From contig JALGPY010000002.1 of the NCBI GenBank assembly GCA_023055425.1, forward strand, positions 137,697,927-137,761,926: a stretch of DNA of 64,000 nucleotides. Direction: 5' to 3'. Shown piece by piece: positions 1 through 12,129 of the stretch (position 1 is the stretch's first letter; each line of letters starts with the position of its first letter). A program made the position numbers and the translations under genes. Below the pieces are notes generated by a model. The model searched no databases. It saw only the letters and a program-made list of their open reading frames with translations, and was not told the origin of the DNA. This DNA is from Linanthus parryae (Eukaryota; Streptophyta; Magnoliopsida; Ericales; Polemoniaceae).

Positions 1-2510
1 AGGCTGTTTGGATTCCTAAGAAGCCTCCAAGGATATTTCGCAAGAATATCTACATTGAAAGCATGGAAATCTCGAAACCCGACACCTTCTTTTTCTTTCG
101 ATTTCTTCAGTTTAGTCCAACAATCCAATGAGTCTTCTTGTGATCCGCTTCATCCCCCCCACCAAAATTGGCATACTAATCTCTCAAGATCCATGAAAAT
201 TTTTTTTGGGAACAAGAAGCATCCCATCGCATAGTTTGAGATCGCCTGAACACCACTTTAATCAAAAAAATCTTTACATGTTGCTGATAACTCTTTGCTC
301 TTCCATCCTTTTAGCTTCCTCTAAACTCGTTCTGGTAGGAAGGTGAAAGTAGAAGTCTTACGTCTACCAATAGACGTCGGCAGCCCCAGGTAATTTTCGT
401 GAGCGTCCACAAGCCGCACTCCACATAAGTGACTCAAGTTGGCTTAATCTTTAGGGTTAACATTATCCGAGTAAACTAATGAGGATTTTTCCAAATTGAG
501 AACCTGAGCAGATGCTTCCTCATACGCCCACAATATGTCTCGTCAAGCTCCAATCTCGGTGCTAGAATCCTTTTTAAATAACAAACTATCATTTGCAAAA
601 AAATAAATATTAGATAACAGGACCGCCCCTAGAGGCCGCCAATCCAGATAATTGCACATCCTGCACAGCCAAAGAAGGACTTCGTGAGAGAGTCTCACTA
701 ACAAGAAGGAATAAATATGGAAACAAAATAAATCCTTGTATCAATCCCCTCTCTGGTGTAATAGATCCCTGGACTTCCACAATCACAATGAGGCTATAGG
801 AGGCCGTAGAAACACACTTCCTTACCAGATTAATCCACTGAGTACTAAACCCATGCGCTCCATAGTGGCTCTTAGAAAATCACATTCAACTCGATCATAA
901 GCCTTACTCATATATGTTTTGAGAGCCAAGAATCTCGTCTTTCCTTTTTTCTTGTTCTTCATCGTATGTAGCAATTCAAAAGCAGTTATATTGTTGCTCG
1001 CGATTAACATTCCCGGCAAAAAATCACTCCAGTATTCCACAAGATTATAGGCGCAATCAGTGGGTTTCCTGAACTATTTAGCTTTAGCAATATGAGCGAT
1101 GAGTGTATGATCGAACCTGGTAATGTCTCCTTCTCCGTTCTAAATCTGTAGGCAAGTATGTTCCACATCAATTATAATACTCTAGTGCTTCTGGTAGAAA
1201 ATAGCAAGAAATCAATCGGATCCTGGAGCCTTAAAGGTGCAAATTGCCCCACGGTTTCCCAACAAATTCAGCTGTAAAAGGTTGGTTCATAAAGCCCATC
1301 TTCTCCAAAGAAACCAACTCCACAATCCCAGCCATGACTGGCTGCATCTACTGTCAAACTAGATTAGAGGAAGTGAAAATTGTTTTGAATTCTTAAGAAT
1401 CTGGACTACCTGCTGTGGGTTATCAGTCCAAACTCCCATGTCATTTTCCGAGCCAGTGATTGGTTTCTAGCTCTTCGAATGATCACCTTGCGGTGAAAAA
1501 AACCAATGTTTTGATACCCTTTGCGCATCCAACTATCCCTGGATCTCTGTCTCCACATATCCTCCTCCCTTAATAGGATTCGGAGAATATCCTCGCGGAG
1601 TGACTTGGCCTATTCTAAGGTCTCACAAGTTTCCACACCTGAAGTAAGATCTTGAAGCCAACCCCTTACGGTTTTAAGTTGCCGGTTCACACTACCGAAA
1701 GATGAAGCTTCCTAGTGATTTAAAGCACTGGACACAGAATAAATATTTTCACTGACCACACTAGCCGAATTGGCCCATGTGTTGGCAACAATATCCTTAC
1801 ACCCTTGTCGGTGTAAAAACTGGCCGAATTGAGCCCGAGCTTGGCCAAATATCTCAATCCATTCGTCTGTAACAAGGAAGCAATCAAGACGCTGTCTAAT
1901 TGCCATGTTGTCTCCCTGATTATTGCTCCAAGTGAACCAGGAGCCCGAATAACCCATATGTCATAAACGTAACTGGTGAATAACGCTAAAAAATCCCTCT
2001 ATCTTACTGAAGGGACTGACCCCCCCCCCCTTCCTTCTCCAGGATAGACAAGAAAGCGTTAAAGTCTCCGATAACGCACCAGGGTTGATCCGCGGGGTAC
2101 CATTTTTCAAGAAAACTCCAACAGTTGTGCCTCTGGTTCCTTTCCTTGTCTCCATAAAAATCTGTAAAGAAACCATACAAGGAATCATCTTCCAAGCCCA
2201 AAGTAACATGGATATGATGATTTGACCAATTTATTAAGCCAAACGTAATAGGAGTTGCCCACATTAGAGCTAGGACACCCCTTCTGCCACCTTCACTTCC
2301 GTCACAGCGGAGAAATATACCTTTAGTGAAACCCATTCTCCTCCAAATCCCCTCCATATCCTTTGCATACAACTTTGTTTTCATCAAAAAAATTATATTC
2401 GGCCTTCGTCTCCTTACTAGATCGCAAATAGACACAACGCTACGAGGGTTGTCAAGCCCCTTCACGTTCCAGCTTAGGAAATTAACTGGGACTCGCTATG
2501 CTTCTTAAAA
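1..2510 (-). pseudogene. LINE ORF2 remnant: apurinic-type endonuclease and reverse transcriptase, partial
   Basis: Endonuclease: the piece at 2465-2004 begins with MKGLDNPRSV and carries the P-x-I-x-F-L-M-K-T-K motif and WCVIGDFNAF, both hallmarks of the L1 EEP-type nuclease. The piece at 1957-1712 has SWFTWSN followed by RLDCFLV, the downstream nuclease signature. Reverse transcriptase: 1040-822 has a recognisable block ending ALKTYMSKAYDRVE, where the family usually has KLDMSKAYDRVEW. Further left, the position of the catalytic box reads FANDSLLF (about 573-596), with N replacing the first catalytic D. Multiple stops separate these blocks. The nuclease and polymerase would cut target DNA and copy the element RNA, but this copy cannot do so. 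Confidence 0.8.
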
Positions 2511-2949
2511 TCCTCGGCCAATAGAGTGGTTGGGTTCTTTTAGGCGACCCCATCCTGTGTCGAAATCCGAGACTCAAAAACCTGTGGAGCTGTTGCAGAC
2601 TTCTTAACTTCCTCCGCAGTAGTGTTAGACTATTTTGGTTTTGGGACATTTGTGTGAGCACTATGTCCAGCTAAGATCGTAGTGGAGCTATTATGAGATG
2701 ACATCTTGCTAGTGGTGTAAACTGTTTGGGTGGGGGGTTCACAAAACCAGCCCTTGTATCAAAGCAAAAAGATGGATAACCATGACGACCCTCTGAGCCT
2801 CTGCCCCATCCTGATCTCCCTCCACCTCCTCTGCTGGAACCATTCACAGCCTCATTCTCCTTAGCTTTCTAGTTAGGAGAGAATTCGAGGTCACTGACTT
2901 TGCGCTTGGAACCTCCTAAAGTTTTTCCTCTGCTCGAAGCAGGGGCCTT

Positions 2950-4124
2950 CCCTTATGTTCCCCGGTGAGCTTCCTCTTCAAGACGTAAGTTGGTGCCTGC
3001 AATCGGATTATCAAAGGATGTCATATGGGGATATGTAACTATTGGCTCCTTCTTTGCGGTTTCTGAGCCCGAGTTGGCGAGTGACATCCTCCCATCATCT
3101 TCCTCCGAATCTACTGAGTTTCCCAAGTCATTGGAATATTCAGTCGATTTCATCAAAGATGAGTCACCTCCCTTTTCCTTAGACCCCATTGTTTCTGAGT
3201 TCCCCATATCATGATGTGGTGTATTCCCCTCCATGACATTATCAAAAACATCAAACAAGTGTTTCTATGGTGGTGGTCGAAAGAATAACCAATCTCCAAA
3301 CCCAGGATTTTCTTTCATCTTCTCTTCCTCTGACTTTGTATTATAACTTTCTCTGTAATCTTTCTCTGTAATGGCCAAATCACTCACACAATTGGCATAC
3401 ACGTGTAATTCTTTAGAACTTGAAATCAATCCATATCCTCACCCCCATCGCCGTAATGTAACCCCCTCGAACCAAGGATTTAGATAAGTTAATCATAAAC
3501 ATGGCGTGCATATAATCATATTCAGACCCTGCGAGTATTCTATCATCAGTTAGCAAATCACCTGCTATACGAGCAACCTTCCGGAGATCGTCCTCCGTTT
3601 GGAGAAAGAAGGTGAGGTTTCGGACTTGCACCCAAGTATCTATCGTATTAAAAATTATGTTGTCAAAGCGAGCTGTGATTTTCCAAAGTTTAAGAACAAT
3701 AACGTTCTCATCGAAATCCATGGGCCTCCAGACAAAAATTTCTCCATAGAGTTTATGGATGGAATTGAAAAATAAAAAGATTTGGCTTAGGTTCATGAAT
3801 ACTAAGTTCTTCACCCTCGGACCACAGTTATCAATTTTTGAACAGTATCTTCCTTGCCCATACTATATAACTCACGGGAAGGAGGAATTTACCTATTAGA
3901 CAAGGTCCACGACCTTGAATGGTCGCAGCAATAATCATCGTCAAACTCCCCACTGCTTCTTCGATCAAAGGCAATTTCCCGAAACCTCGAATGAGTTCCT
4001 CTGTGGCTTCCATGAGGAGGTAGTAGTAACAGCCGTGAAAACCCGAATCACAATCGCTGAGATCTTCGAAAACCACCCAGTGTTGTCGTGGCTCCGCCTC
4101 TCTGAGAAACCCTAGCACGAACAT
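2950..4124 (-). pseudogene. LINE ORF1 remnant (DUF4283-type gag-like protein)
   Basis: In plant L1 elements ORF1 binds the element RNA. Two minus-strand pieces (4124-3831 and 3814-3413) together show the pattern of the plant L1 ORF1 domain: a conserved hydrophobic core, then a segment around ITARFDNI and VRNLTFFL, then the typical stretch INLSKSLVRGGYI followed by RIWIDFKF, which normally leads into a zinc knuckle. Here the frame stops at 3413, before any CCHC motif, and I find no knuckle. A serine/acid-rich piece (3258-2953) is the usual low-complexity linker. Separate frames mean no full protein can be made. The N-terminal piece is poorly conserved, so its exact start is uncertain. Confidence 0.7.
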
Positions 4125-4235
4125 GTTATCTCCGAGAAACTCAAAGTAAATTTTCTATCGTGAAAACCTAGAAAATAATCATTGAATATACATTTTTAGC
4201 ATTAAAAAGTTTCTCACTTATTTTTCAAGGGTAAA

Positions 4236-4700
4236 ACACACTTACCACCCCTGAGTTTAGGGAAAATTCCACTCAGCTACCCTGGGTTTTGGATAAAGAC
4301 ACTCCGCACCCAAATAATGGATGGAGCTGACGGTGGACTACTAGACCATGCCAAAAGACGATTATCCTCTCATAATTTCGATAAATGACCCACTATATAT
4401 CCAATTTCTTCTCATTTTTCTCTTATGTCCTTCTTCCATCCTCTTCTCTAACCCTAGCCTCCACCCAAACCATTCTGACCCATTTCACTCCAAATCCACC
4501 AAAATCTTCCTCCTTCTCAACCAAATAATATCCTCCTCAACCAAATCCTTAGCCATAGACGCCCAAACCCACCACCCAATCCTCCTCCTGTAACTGAATC
4601 TGAAGCCATTAAACCCAGTGCTTCAAATTCTTCGCCTTTTTACCAAAATCTTCTTCTTACTGTCCCAAAGCTCCAAACCCAGAACTCGTTTGACATTCCG
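4236..4700 (+). mobile_element. End of a DNA-transposon-like repeat family (copy 1)
   Basis: The stretch from about 4236 to 4320 (ACCCCTGAGTTTAGGG, then GGATAAAGACACTCCGCACC) reappears in reverse complement at about 13190-13272. Related but more diverged ends occur at 25690-25880 and 53395-53640. Behind the end lies a block that resembles 53460-53600: a short GC-poor stretch with 'cattcttctc'-like pyrimidine tracts and an 'accctaac' motif. Repeated use at dispersed sites and inverted orientation suggests terminal repeats of a non-autonomous DNA transposon, possibly Mutator-like. No flanking duplication is convincing, and the partner at 13272 lies inside the Helitron, so the two need not be one element. 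Confidence 0.4.
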
Positions 4701-7700
4701 GAGGGAACCAATTGGGGATTGCAACACCCCCACCTCTCAAAGCTGGGAATTCCGCCAAAAGACCCCAGACTCATGGGAGTGTCCTCCGCTCAGGCACATG
4801 AATGCCCCAGCAAGGAGTCAAATCCTAACGGTTCTGTTACGAGACAGAATTAAAGAAATTGAACTTAAATCTAACTTACTATTATACTTTGTGGAATCTA
4901 AGTGATTGACTATATCTCAGATTCCCACGTACTCACCTGGAAAAAATAATATAAATTATCCACACAAGTTAGAAAATATGCCAAGTAGTATAGTACTAAT
5001 AAAATAATATAAATCGATTTCGAAATGATTCAACTTTAAAACTTACATACGCTCAAGTCAGGACCCTGTCACATTATCGCATATAACACAGACAGAGTAC
5101 CAGTAACTAATAACTCAAGAAATCTGCAATCGTCCATAACCATCATAACCATACCAGCCTTATATGGAGGACCCCAAATCCCACAACCCAGAGGGTCGTG
5201 CAGACCAGATTCACTTTCGGAAAGGAAGGCAAATTAATCCACCAAGACAAACTAGACCTTAAGTGTGTGCACCCCCTACTGGACATTGGTCCAGAGAGTA
5301 GTACTAGTTGCCTACTATGTCCGAAGACAATTTCCAGTTGTCCGAAGACAACACAATGTCCGAAGATAATTCCCAGTTGTCCGAAGACAACACAACGTCC
5401 GAAGATTCCCAGTTTTCCGAAGACAACACAACGTCCGAAGACGATCATACCACCACATATCACAATTCGTAACAATACCGTTCACATAAGTGTTGTCAGC
5501 TTAAAGGAAGACATGCATAGAGAAAGCATACATATGCATACATGATTTGTGTCCTCTCGTGGTACAATCGGCATTGAATCTGTAACTTTCACTTATTTGC
5601 ATTCAGGTCCACATAGTTTAGCAAAACTGTAGAATAGCCCCTACAATTAACTTTTAGTCAATTTCAACCCATATAGCTGTATACTAGCCCCAAATATTAT
5701 GAAACTGGTACACAAGCACGAGGTCATGCCTAGAATTAGGATCTTACAGTCTAATTTAAATTATTTCTAAATTACAGATTTACCCCTCCTATACACCTCA
5801 GCTAAACTATGGTTTTCATAAAGTTACACTTGGTCAGGTTCCCCTAGACTTGAAACATTATTCTCAACAACTTTCCAGAAGGGCATTTTGGTTAATTAGC
5901 TCATCTGACAAGTCAAATCAGAAAGTCCAAGTTATAAAGAAATCTTATTAACTGGTCAACTTTGCACTCTGTACCTGATCAACTGAGAAAGAATATTGAG
6001 ATTCTGAAGATAGGGTATTGTAGATTGTATTCGCAATTTTCTAGAACATATTTTATCTCTTCCAAATTCAATATACACCTGGAGATAAATTGAGTCAAAG
6101 TTGGATGAAATTGTTGACCAATACTTAGTGATTTTTAAGTTTTTTTTTACACAGTTTCAAGATAGATACTTTGAGCTTGATTTCCAAACAATCCGTTAGC
6201 AATATGGAAAATTCTTCTCTAGAAGAGATTTGAAGAATTATCAACCTGCTTCTCATAGGAGAAAGCAAAACCAGATTTCGTAAAATACTGAAGAAGTTAC
6301 GATAGTTTAAGGATAGTTGTTTTTGTTCACATTTTATACTAAAAACGGCGTTATAGTCAACTTTAGGCTCAATTGCTGGAAAATCCATGAGGAAATTTGA
6401 CAAAGGCCAGAAAGAGTTATTTCTAGAGATTATAACCAGCTTCCAATAGAATAAAGCACATCACCATTTCATCATGTATTGGAGAAGTTATGGAGTGGCA
6501 AAGATGGCAGGTTTCAAACTATTTCATACTTCGAATATTTGAGGGTTATCGAGTTTAACAATGCTTAACCTAGCAACTCCGGCATGAATTAAAGGTATAA
6601 TTGAGATTGATTTTGGAGATGATATAAACATGACATTGTATTTTTATATACTATGAACAGTCATGATCAAACAGATCATCGATTTACTCAATATTCTGCA
6701 GCATGTGAGGGTCACAAGTTGGGTAAAATCACAGCTCATAAATAGACCAACAAGAACAATACGAGCAACAGATTTCAATTCGAATTTCAGCTAGTTTAAG
6801 GGTAGGATTAGACAAAGCTTTCACATGAACTTGTAGCATTAGAATTAGAGTGCAACCAGGTCCAAATTTTATATAAGTTTATCAAGTAGTGGGTGAGATA
6901 TAGGGGCAGCAAGTTGATAGAATAATCATGAAGATTGGCAGACCAATATCAATATCAAAGTTCTTCAACAACTTTGAATAAGAATTCAGAGTGGCTAGGG
7001 ATTGATTCAGGATTCACAGTAAACACATAACCTGTAGAGACTCTGGGAAGTTAGGTCCATGAAACAGGAAACAAGCATGCTAACCTAGCGCAACATTCTA
7101 CACCCCTTTTCACTTGGATTATCATGGAACTTAGAGGGTTACTTTAAGAGATAATTTGAACACAAAGCTACATTATAGAATGTAGGTATTCCACAGCAAC
7201 AACCACAGGTCTTAATGTGAACCCAAGAGCAACATACAGAAGTCTGTAATTGGCCGGAAAAAAATCCTCAGATGAGGTATGTTTCTCAAGAACAGCAACT
7301 TCAACGATGATTTTAGGTTTCTTAGAGATGGTTTTGAAGAAAAGAAGCTTCATGAATTTGTGGAGGGTTATCCAGGGAGGAATTAGAGCAAAAATCCCCT
7401 TAATTTGTTTGGTTTTGAGAAAGTTATGGCTTCCTCAATTGGCCTCAAATTCTCAGGTGAACAAGCTGTTCAAATAAACAGTTCAACGGTAGCAACTTCC
7501 AATCGATTTAATTGTCTTATGAGATTTAATTGGAATAAGTTTATAGCGGGAGATTGTAGCCCTAGATACCAGGAACACATAGCATCAGATTCCACTTGAT
7601 TTTGTAAAGGAAACAATGAGATACAGCCTCTGGAATTTGGCTATTCACCACTGCCTAAGAGCACAATAAGTTTCCTGCACATTTTTCATTAACTTTGTGT

Positions 7701-7798
7701 TGAATTTCAGGTGGGTTAAAGGTGAATTCAAGACCAGCAATCAACACGGAAGTTGCAGAAGAATGCTTGGGAATTCACATGTTCGGGTTTTGTTTAAA
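4700..7798. other. About 3.1 kb without a gene; old LTR-like sequence
   Basis: I find no coding region. The stretch starts with a TGCAACACCCCC-type motif near 4717, common at the edges of plant Ty3/gypsy LTRs. It contains phrases such as 'ccttaagtgtg' followed by 'caccccct' (5259-5280) that resemble the Ty3/gypsy LTR at 51083-51100. It may therefore be a degraded LTR, minus orientation, but I cannot find a second copy, a PBS or a target duplication. Short open frames at 6125-6403 and 7250-7599 show no recognisable motif. It ends at the base where the Helitron begins. Confidence 0.25.
5318..5444 (+). repeat. Minisatellite with GTCCGAAGACAAC core
   Basis: The core TGTCCGAAGACAA recurs about eight times in 127 bases, with alternating spacers giving a compound period of about 33-34 bases (TCCCAGT-type spacer, then an ACACAA-type spacer). 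Most units are intact and a few carry single changes such as TTTTCCGAAG. In one plus-strand frame this reads as a CPKTTQ/CPKIIP repeat, but nothing else supports a protein. Confidence 0.85.
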
Positions 7799-7826
7799 CT
7801 AGTACGAAGCACGTGCGTTGCACGTG
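7799..7826 (-). repeat. Helitron 3' terminus: hairpin plus CTAG
   Basis: The plus strand holds CACGTGC (7810-7816), GTT, GCACGTG (7820-7826), a perfect 7-bp stem. The minus strand then reads TTCGTA and CTAG, followed by T at 7798. This hairpin acts as the replication terminator in rolling-circle transposition models. Confidence 0.85.
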
Positions 7827-9928
7827 ACATCTTATATATATGAGTTCCACAAATATTCCATGAAAAGGTTTAAGTGACTTCACCATGTTACTTTAATTTG
7901 TCAGAACCATGATAAAGTTCATCTAATTTAGTGTGAAGTATAGAAATGTGGCAAAACAGTGATTTTTCCCTTCAATCGTTATATTAATAGATATTAAAAA
8001 AAAAGGCGCCTAAAAAAATCCAGCAACTTCTGATATTCTGAAAGAGCGGAATTTTACTTTGTTCATATATAAACAGATAATTTGTCTCTTCATAGGGAAA
8101 CTTAGCATTGTCATGTTTCAATTCATACATTTTTTAATAATGATTGTCTGTCTACTCTATTTCATATTCCTGACAAGAAAATACCAATGATTACACTCCG
8201 TGCAACTCCGAGCAATATACTTCATATTTTCCCACGGTCACTGCAAGGAAAGGAAAATAACAAAATTGTATCGACATTGCAAGTTGAAAATCAATGAAAA
8301 CAACTGCAATTGAAGCATTCAAATAACCAGGTCCAGCTCCTTCCATAAGAAATTTCCATTTCCACTGCGTTTAAGGGACTCTAGAGGCTCTAACCACTTC
8401 AGCTCGGACCAATTTGACATTGTGATGGGATATATTGCAGGTAAACATGGCATATGGATATTTACACACCCTAATTTAATAGGGTTGTATTGCTAGTAGA
8501 AGGTGCATGCAGACAACCTCATCATCAAATTATATCACTTCGATTAAATTCCTAACGGAGAATAAGATCATTAGGATGCTGACATACCAAATAGAAATAA
8601 ATGGGCGCCAGACACTATAACAGTTATCTATGAAAAAAGATAAATAACTTGTTGTTTACATATATACAATCAGTTTTCAATCCCTCCGCGGCTGCGCCAC
8701 TCTTGCAGACTTGGAGCACAAAAAACACAACCAAACAGTTGTAGAAGGAAGAGCGGCTCAAATTATAGTTGTTTAAGCAAGAACAAACCAGTGAACATTG
8801 TGCGGCCTCACATTTATGGTTCTTATAGTTGAGCATCTTTCAAAGATGTGACTTAGAATATGTCCAATAACTGGGATTTCTTCATTATGGACCTCAGGGT
8901 AACATCTAAGCTCAACCCAGAAATTGGATCTCAAGTTGCTCTCTAGAAGAATTGTGCATCAATAGTTAAGTTGATTTTACTGGTTCAGCCTTTTTGGAGG
9001 GGGCAACAAAAGTAACGACATGAGTTTCTCTGTTATTATGAAGATAATACAATTTTATGAAAGTGTTCGGGTATTAAAAAGTCAAAGGAAAAACAGCCAT
9101 GTGATCACATCTCGGGAGTAATATGCGGAAGCATATCACAAACTCACGGCATAAATGCAAATCGTTAAATATTCAAATAACAATGAGTTGAATAGTGAAA
9201 TAACCTACTATCTCGGTCTGACCTGTGTGATATTGAGATTGGACAAGGATACCTTCAATTTTTATGTTCAAATAAGATAGACAGGAACTCACATCGAATA
9301 AGTCAATAGTTGGTGAGAAACCACAATCAAAAATATTTTCCAATGTAAAATTCCCAGTTAATTGCACATTTTATTTGAATGTAATAGTAGTTTTGAAGGG
9401 GACCTCACATCGAATAAACCAAGTTCAAAGGTTTAATGGTTGAGAAGATTAACAAATATATGAACCCACGACTCTCGCTTATGCCTGATTTCAGCCTACG
9501 CAATATCAGAAAATGTTCATTCCCCCAACCTTTTCTAACCTTATTTTATGACACCTCAGAAAAGTCATGAAACTTTGTACTGATAGATGTCAATGAACTC
9601 GAATTTCATATCAAATTCCTACCGAATATACTAAAATTCTAACATGTAAGAGGATCTGAAGATCAAATTGACAGGATAAAAGTTAACTTGGGTAAAGAAA
9701 ATATGGGATTGGAAGGAGGGCACTGATCTAGAAATAGCAAGAGGAGCAGGAGCAGCATTAACAGTAAAATAATGCCCATTCTGCAAATCAACAATGGCTT
9801 TCAGTACCACCTGCCACAGACACCCACACCGTTGTTCCATTTCACAGGTTTTAATAAAATTTTGAATAAATCGGCTTCTTCAGGTGCATGAGAAGATCTA
9901 CCATAAGATTTAAAGCATAGTAAAGAGT

Positions 9929-10048
9929 AACCTACGATCATCCTTCATCATGGACAAAACAGCACCAGCCCCATCATTGCTTAACTCGTTGGTGAACATT
10001 AAACCATGGTCGAGAGTCTCTATACCTCCATGAGTCACTTGGTATGTC
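9929..10048 (-). pseudogene. Second exon-like piece in the Helitron, gene not recognised
   Basis: The minus strand from about 10048 reads M-T-Y-Q-V-T-H-G-G-I-E-T-L-D-H-G, continuing through FTNELSNDGAGAVLSMMKDD to a GATCGTAG|GTTACT junction near 9929. The composition is that of a folded soluble protein, not of translated AT-rich noise, and it ends at a plausible donor site. It lies about 1 kb downstream of the exon at 11034 on the same strand, so both could derive from one captured gene. Function unknown. Confidence 0.35.
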
Positions 10049-10978
10049 ATTTCCCTACCTTAAGATAGCTTATCCTTAAACCCTAAATGCTTCAAGATAC
10101 TTTATGATTTTGGCATATTACCCACATTATCAGGAGATACAAAAAAAAAAAAAAAACCTCTCTTATTTGGGAATTTGACAGTGTTAGGCAGTTAAGGGGC
10201 TTATGGCCGAGATTTGTAGCTGTGATGATTGAGTCGAGAAATATGACGTCATAAGTTACAAAATAATAACACTTTTTAGGGAGAACCTCCCACAATGAGA
10301 ATATAAATGGTAGTGCTATTGACAAAGATACTGTAAACAACAGGAATGTACATATTGCCAATTTATTTGTAGGGGACCTAAAGTCCATTATTGCAATATG
10401 CTATGTAAGAGCATACCTATAACATCGTCAGTAAGGAAAACATCTTGAACATTGGCAGAGATATAAATCTGAAATTGTGAATGACCACATTGGTAATACT
10501 TTGATTCGGGTAGCGAGGGGTTATGAGATGGAAGACATATAGCAAAAATAGGTGGTTCAAACACATGCCTGATGTGGGAAAGAAAACCGATGTGTAGCTA
10601 CACACCAAAGTTTTTCCCTCAATCATCCTCCAAGCCCAATGTTTCTACATTTTCAACGCAATATCATTCTCCAAGGCTTTACAAACATATGTTCTGTAGA
10701 AAAAACAAACGATAATCAGCAGATCCAGATGGTCGAAAGCATCACGTTAACAGAAAATAACCGCGGAACATAACTGATTGATGTGATAGAACACGTAATC
10801 TGAAGTGATATGCAAGGCAAGGCATTAGAACCACAAAATTGAATTTCACTTTCACTGGTGTTCCAACAACTTTACAAAATCTCAGGAAAATCACATAGCA
10901 CAGAAGTGGATAGTGGATACGCATAATAAGTAAATATAAAACCTCAAAAATACCTATCTGCCTGTCCCTTCTTTTCAC

Positions 10979-11034
10979 CGGATCTTGAATACACTTTCAA
11001 GAGTTTGTTGTGGTTTTGGTTCTTGGAGAGCCAT
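10979..11034 (-). pseudogene. Probable captured first exon of a host gene inside the Helitron
   Basis: On the minus strand an ATG at 11034 opens a short frame of 19 codons beginning MALQEPKPQQ, which runs into a GT donor-like sequence (ATCCG|GTGAAAAG) near 10979. The 180 bases upstream are GC-richer than the surroundings and look like a 5' leader. A short first exon followed by intron-like AT-rich sequence is what Helitron gene capture produces, and the strand agrees with the Helitron's own 5'-to-3' direction. I do not recognise the protein. It could also be a chance frame. Confidence 0.35.
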
Positions 11035-12129
11035 TAATCGGATTCGGCTCGGATTGTAGGAGGAATACAGAAATCGGAAATGAAGAGGCCCTGGACGTAT
11101 CCTCGACATGCTAAATCGACGTCGGAGGGTCGCGACGATCGGAAGGAGACGTCGTTTAGAGGAAAAGACATCACTAAGCAGTTACTGGTATGTCGTTTGG
11201 GAGGTTCATGTGGATACAATAATAATGAAAATGAATCACCAGGGGTTTTGTTGCTATTTTAAATTAAATTGGGGTTATTTCATAATATATCATATTAAAC
11301 ACTTTTTTTCATTATTCATGCTTTTATAAGAGTAAAGATTGAGCAACCCATGACGGAGATATTAAGCCATGAACATGCATGGTTCAGTCGCAACTCATTG
11401 AATTAAATATTATTAAATATGACGTCTAAGCATGATTTGATACCAGAATACATACTTCTACTGAGTATACAAGGACCACCTTAATGCACTTAGGATCTTA
11501 ATTGGTGCAAAAACGAGTTGATTACAAGCTTCACGCCGTCAATGGATTTCGCCGGCAACGAAGGTGAACCCAGAATCCGGTGACGCTAAATCCATCGAGT
11601 TAGGTGATGAAAACAGGTGCGCAGTGACCCGATTTCCCGATTCGTTTCTTTGTACAACCTCAACTTGCTAGAGCGTTCCTGATCACCAAGCCTTCTAATT
11701 ACTCTTGCAGCAGCAGCTCGCAAGAAGGTACGAAGAGGGTAATGGCAGTGGTGGTGGTTAAGTGCTCTTGGTGAGAAAGCCAGTTTTGGAAGAGTTTGAA
11801 TGCTTCCTCCCAAAATTGGTTTGTTTTGCTGATTTCCACTAGTTTATATATACTGGGGAAAAAATTATAAGAGTGTCCAAGGAAGAGTTAGGAGAATGCC
11901 ACATCATAGGGGTCCAAATGGATTCTAGAAACTTAAAGGGTATTTTAGATATTATTTTTATTTAAGGAAATTTTCAAAACTACCCCTGAGGTTATAGTAT
12001 TCTCAACTAACCCCTCAACATTCAAGGATTTCTATTATGCCAGATATCAGCTGATACTGATATTTTTTAATTAAAATTAGATTTTGACACCAAAAATTTA
12101 AAATATTATTTTTAAACCCCCTAAAACTT

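Larger units (their letters stand above)
1..4160 (-). mobile_element. Degenerate L1-like LINE (non-LTR retrotransposon), 3' part outside the window
   Basis: Minus-strand order is ORF1 (about 4124-2950), endonuclease (about 2465-1700), then reverse transcriptase (about 1500 to the left edge), the layout of plant L1 elements. Reading frames are broken many times by frameshifts and stops, so this is a fossil. The 5' end is placed near 4160 only because the first ORF1 methionine lies at 4124; no target-site duplication can be tested because the 3' end and poly(A) lie off the window. A run of 11 or so C residues near 2021-2031 sits in the endonuclease region and shifts the frame. Family assignment rests on protein motifs and is secure; subfamily is unknown. 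Confidence 0.85.

Noticed and set aside
5198..5545. 115-codon plus-strand frame with CPKTTQ repeats
   Set aside because: The frame is created by the minisatellite; flanks show no coding character.
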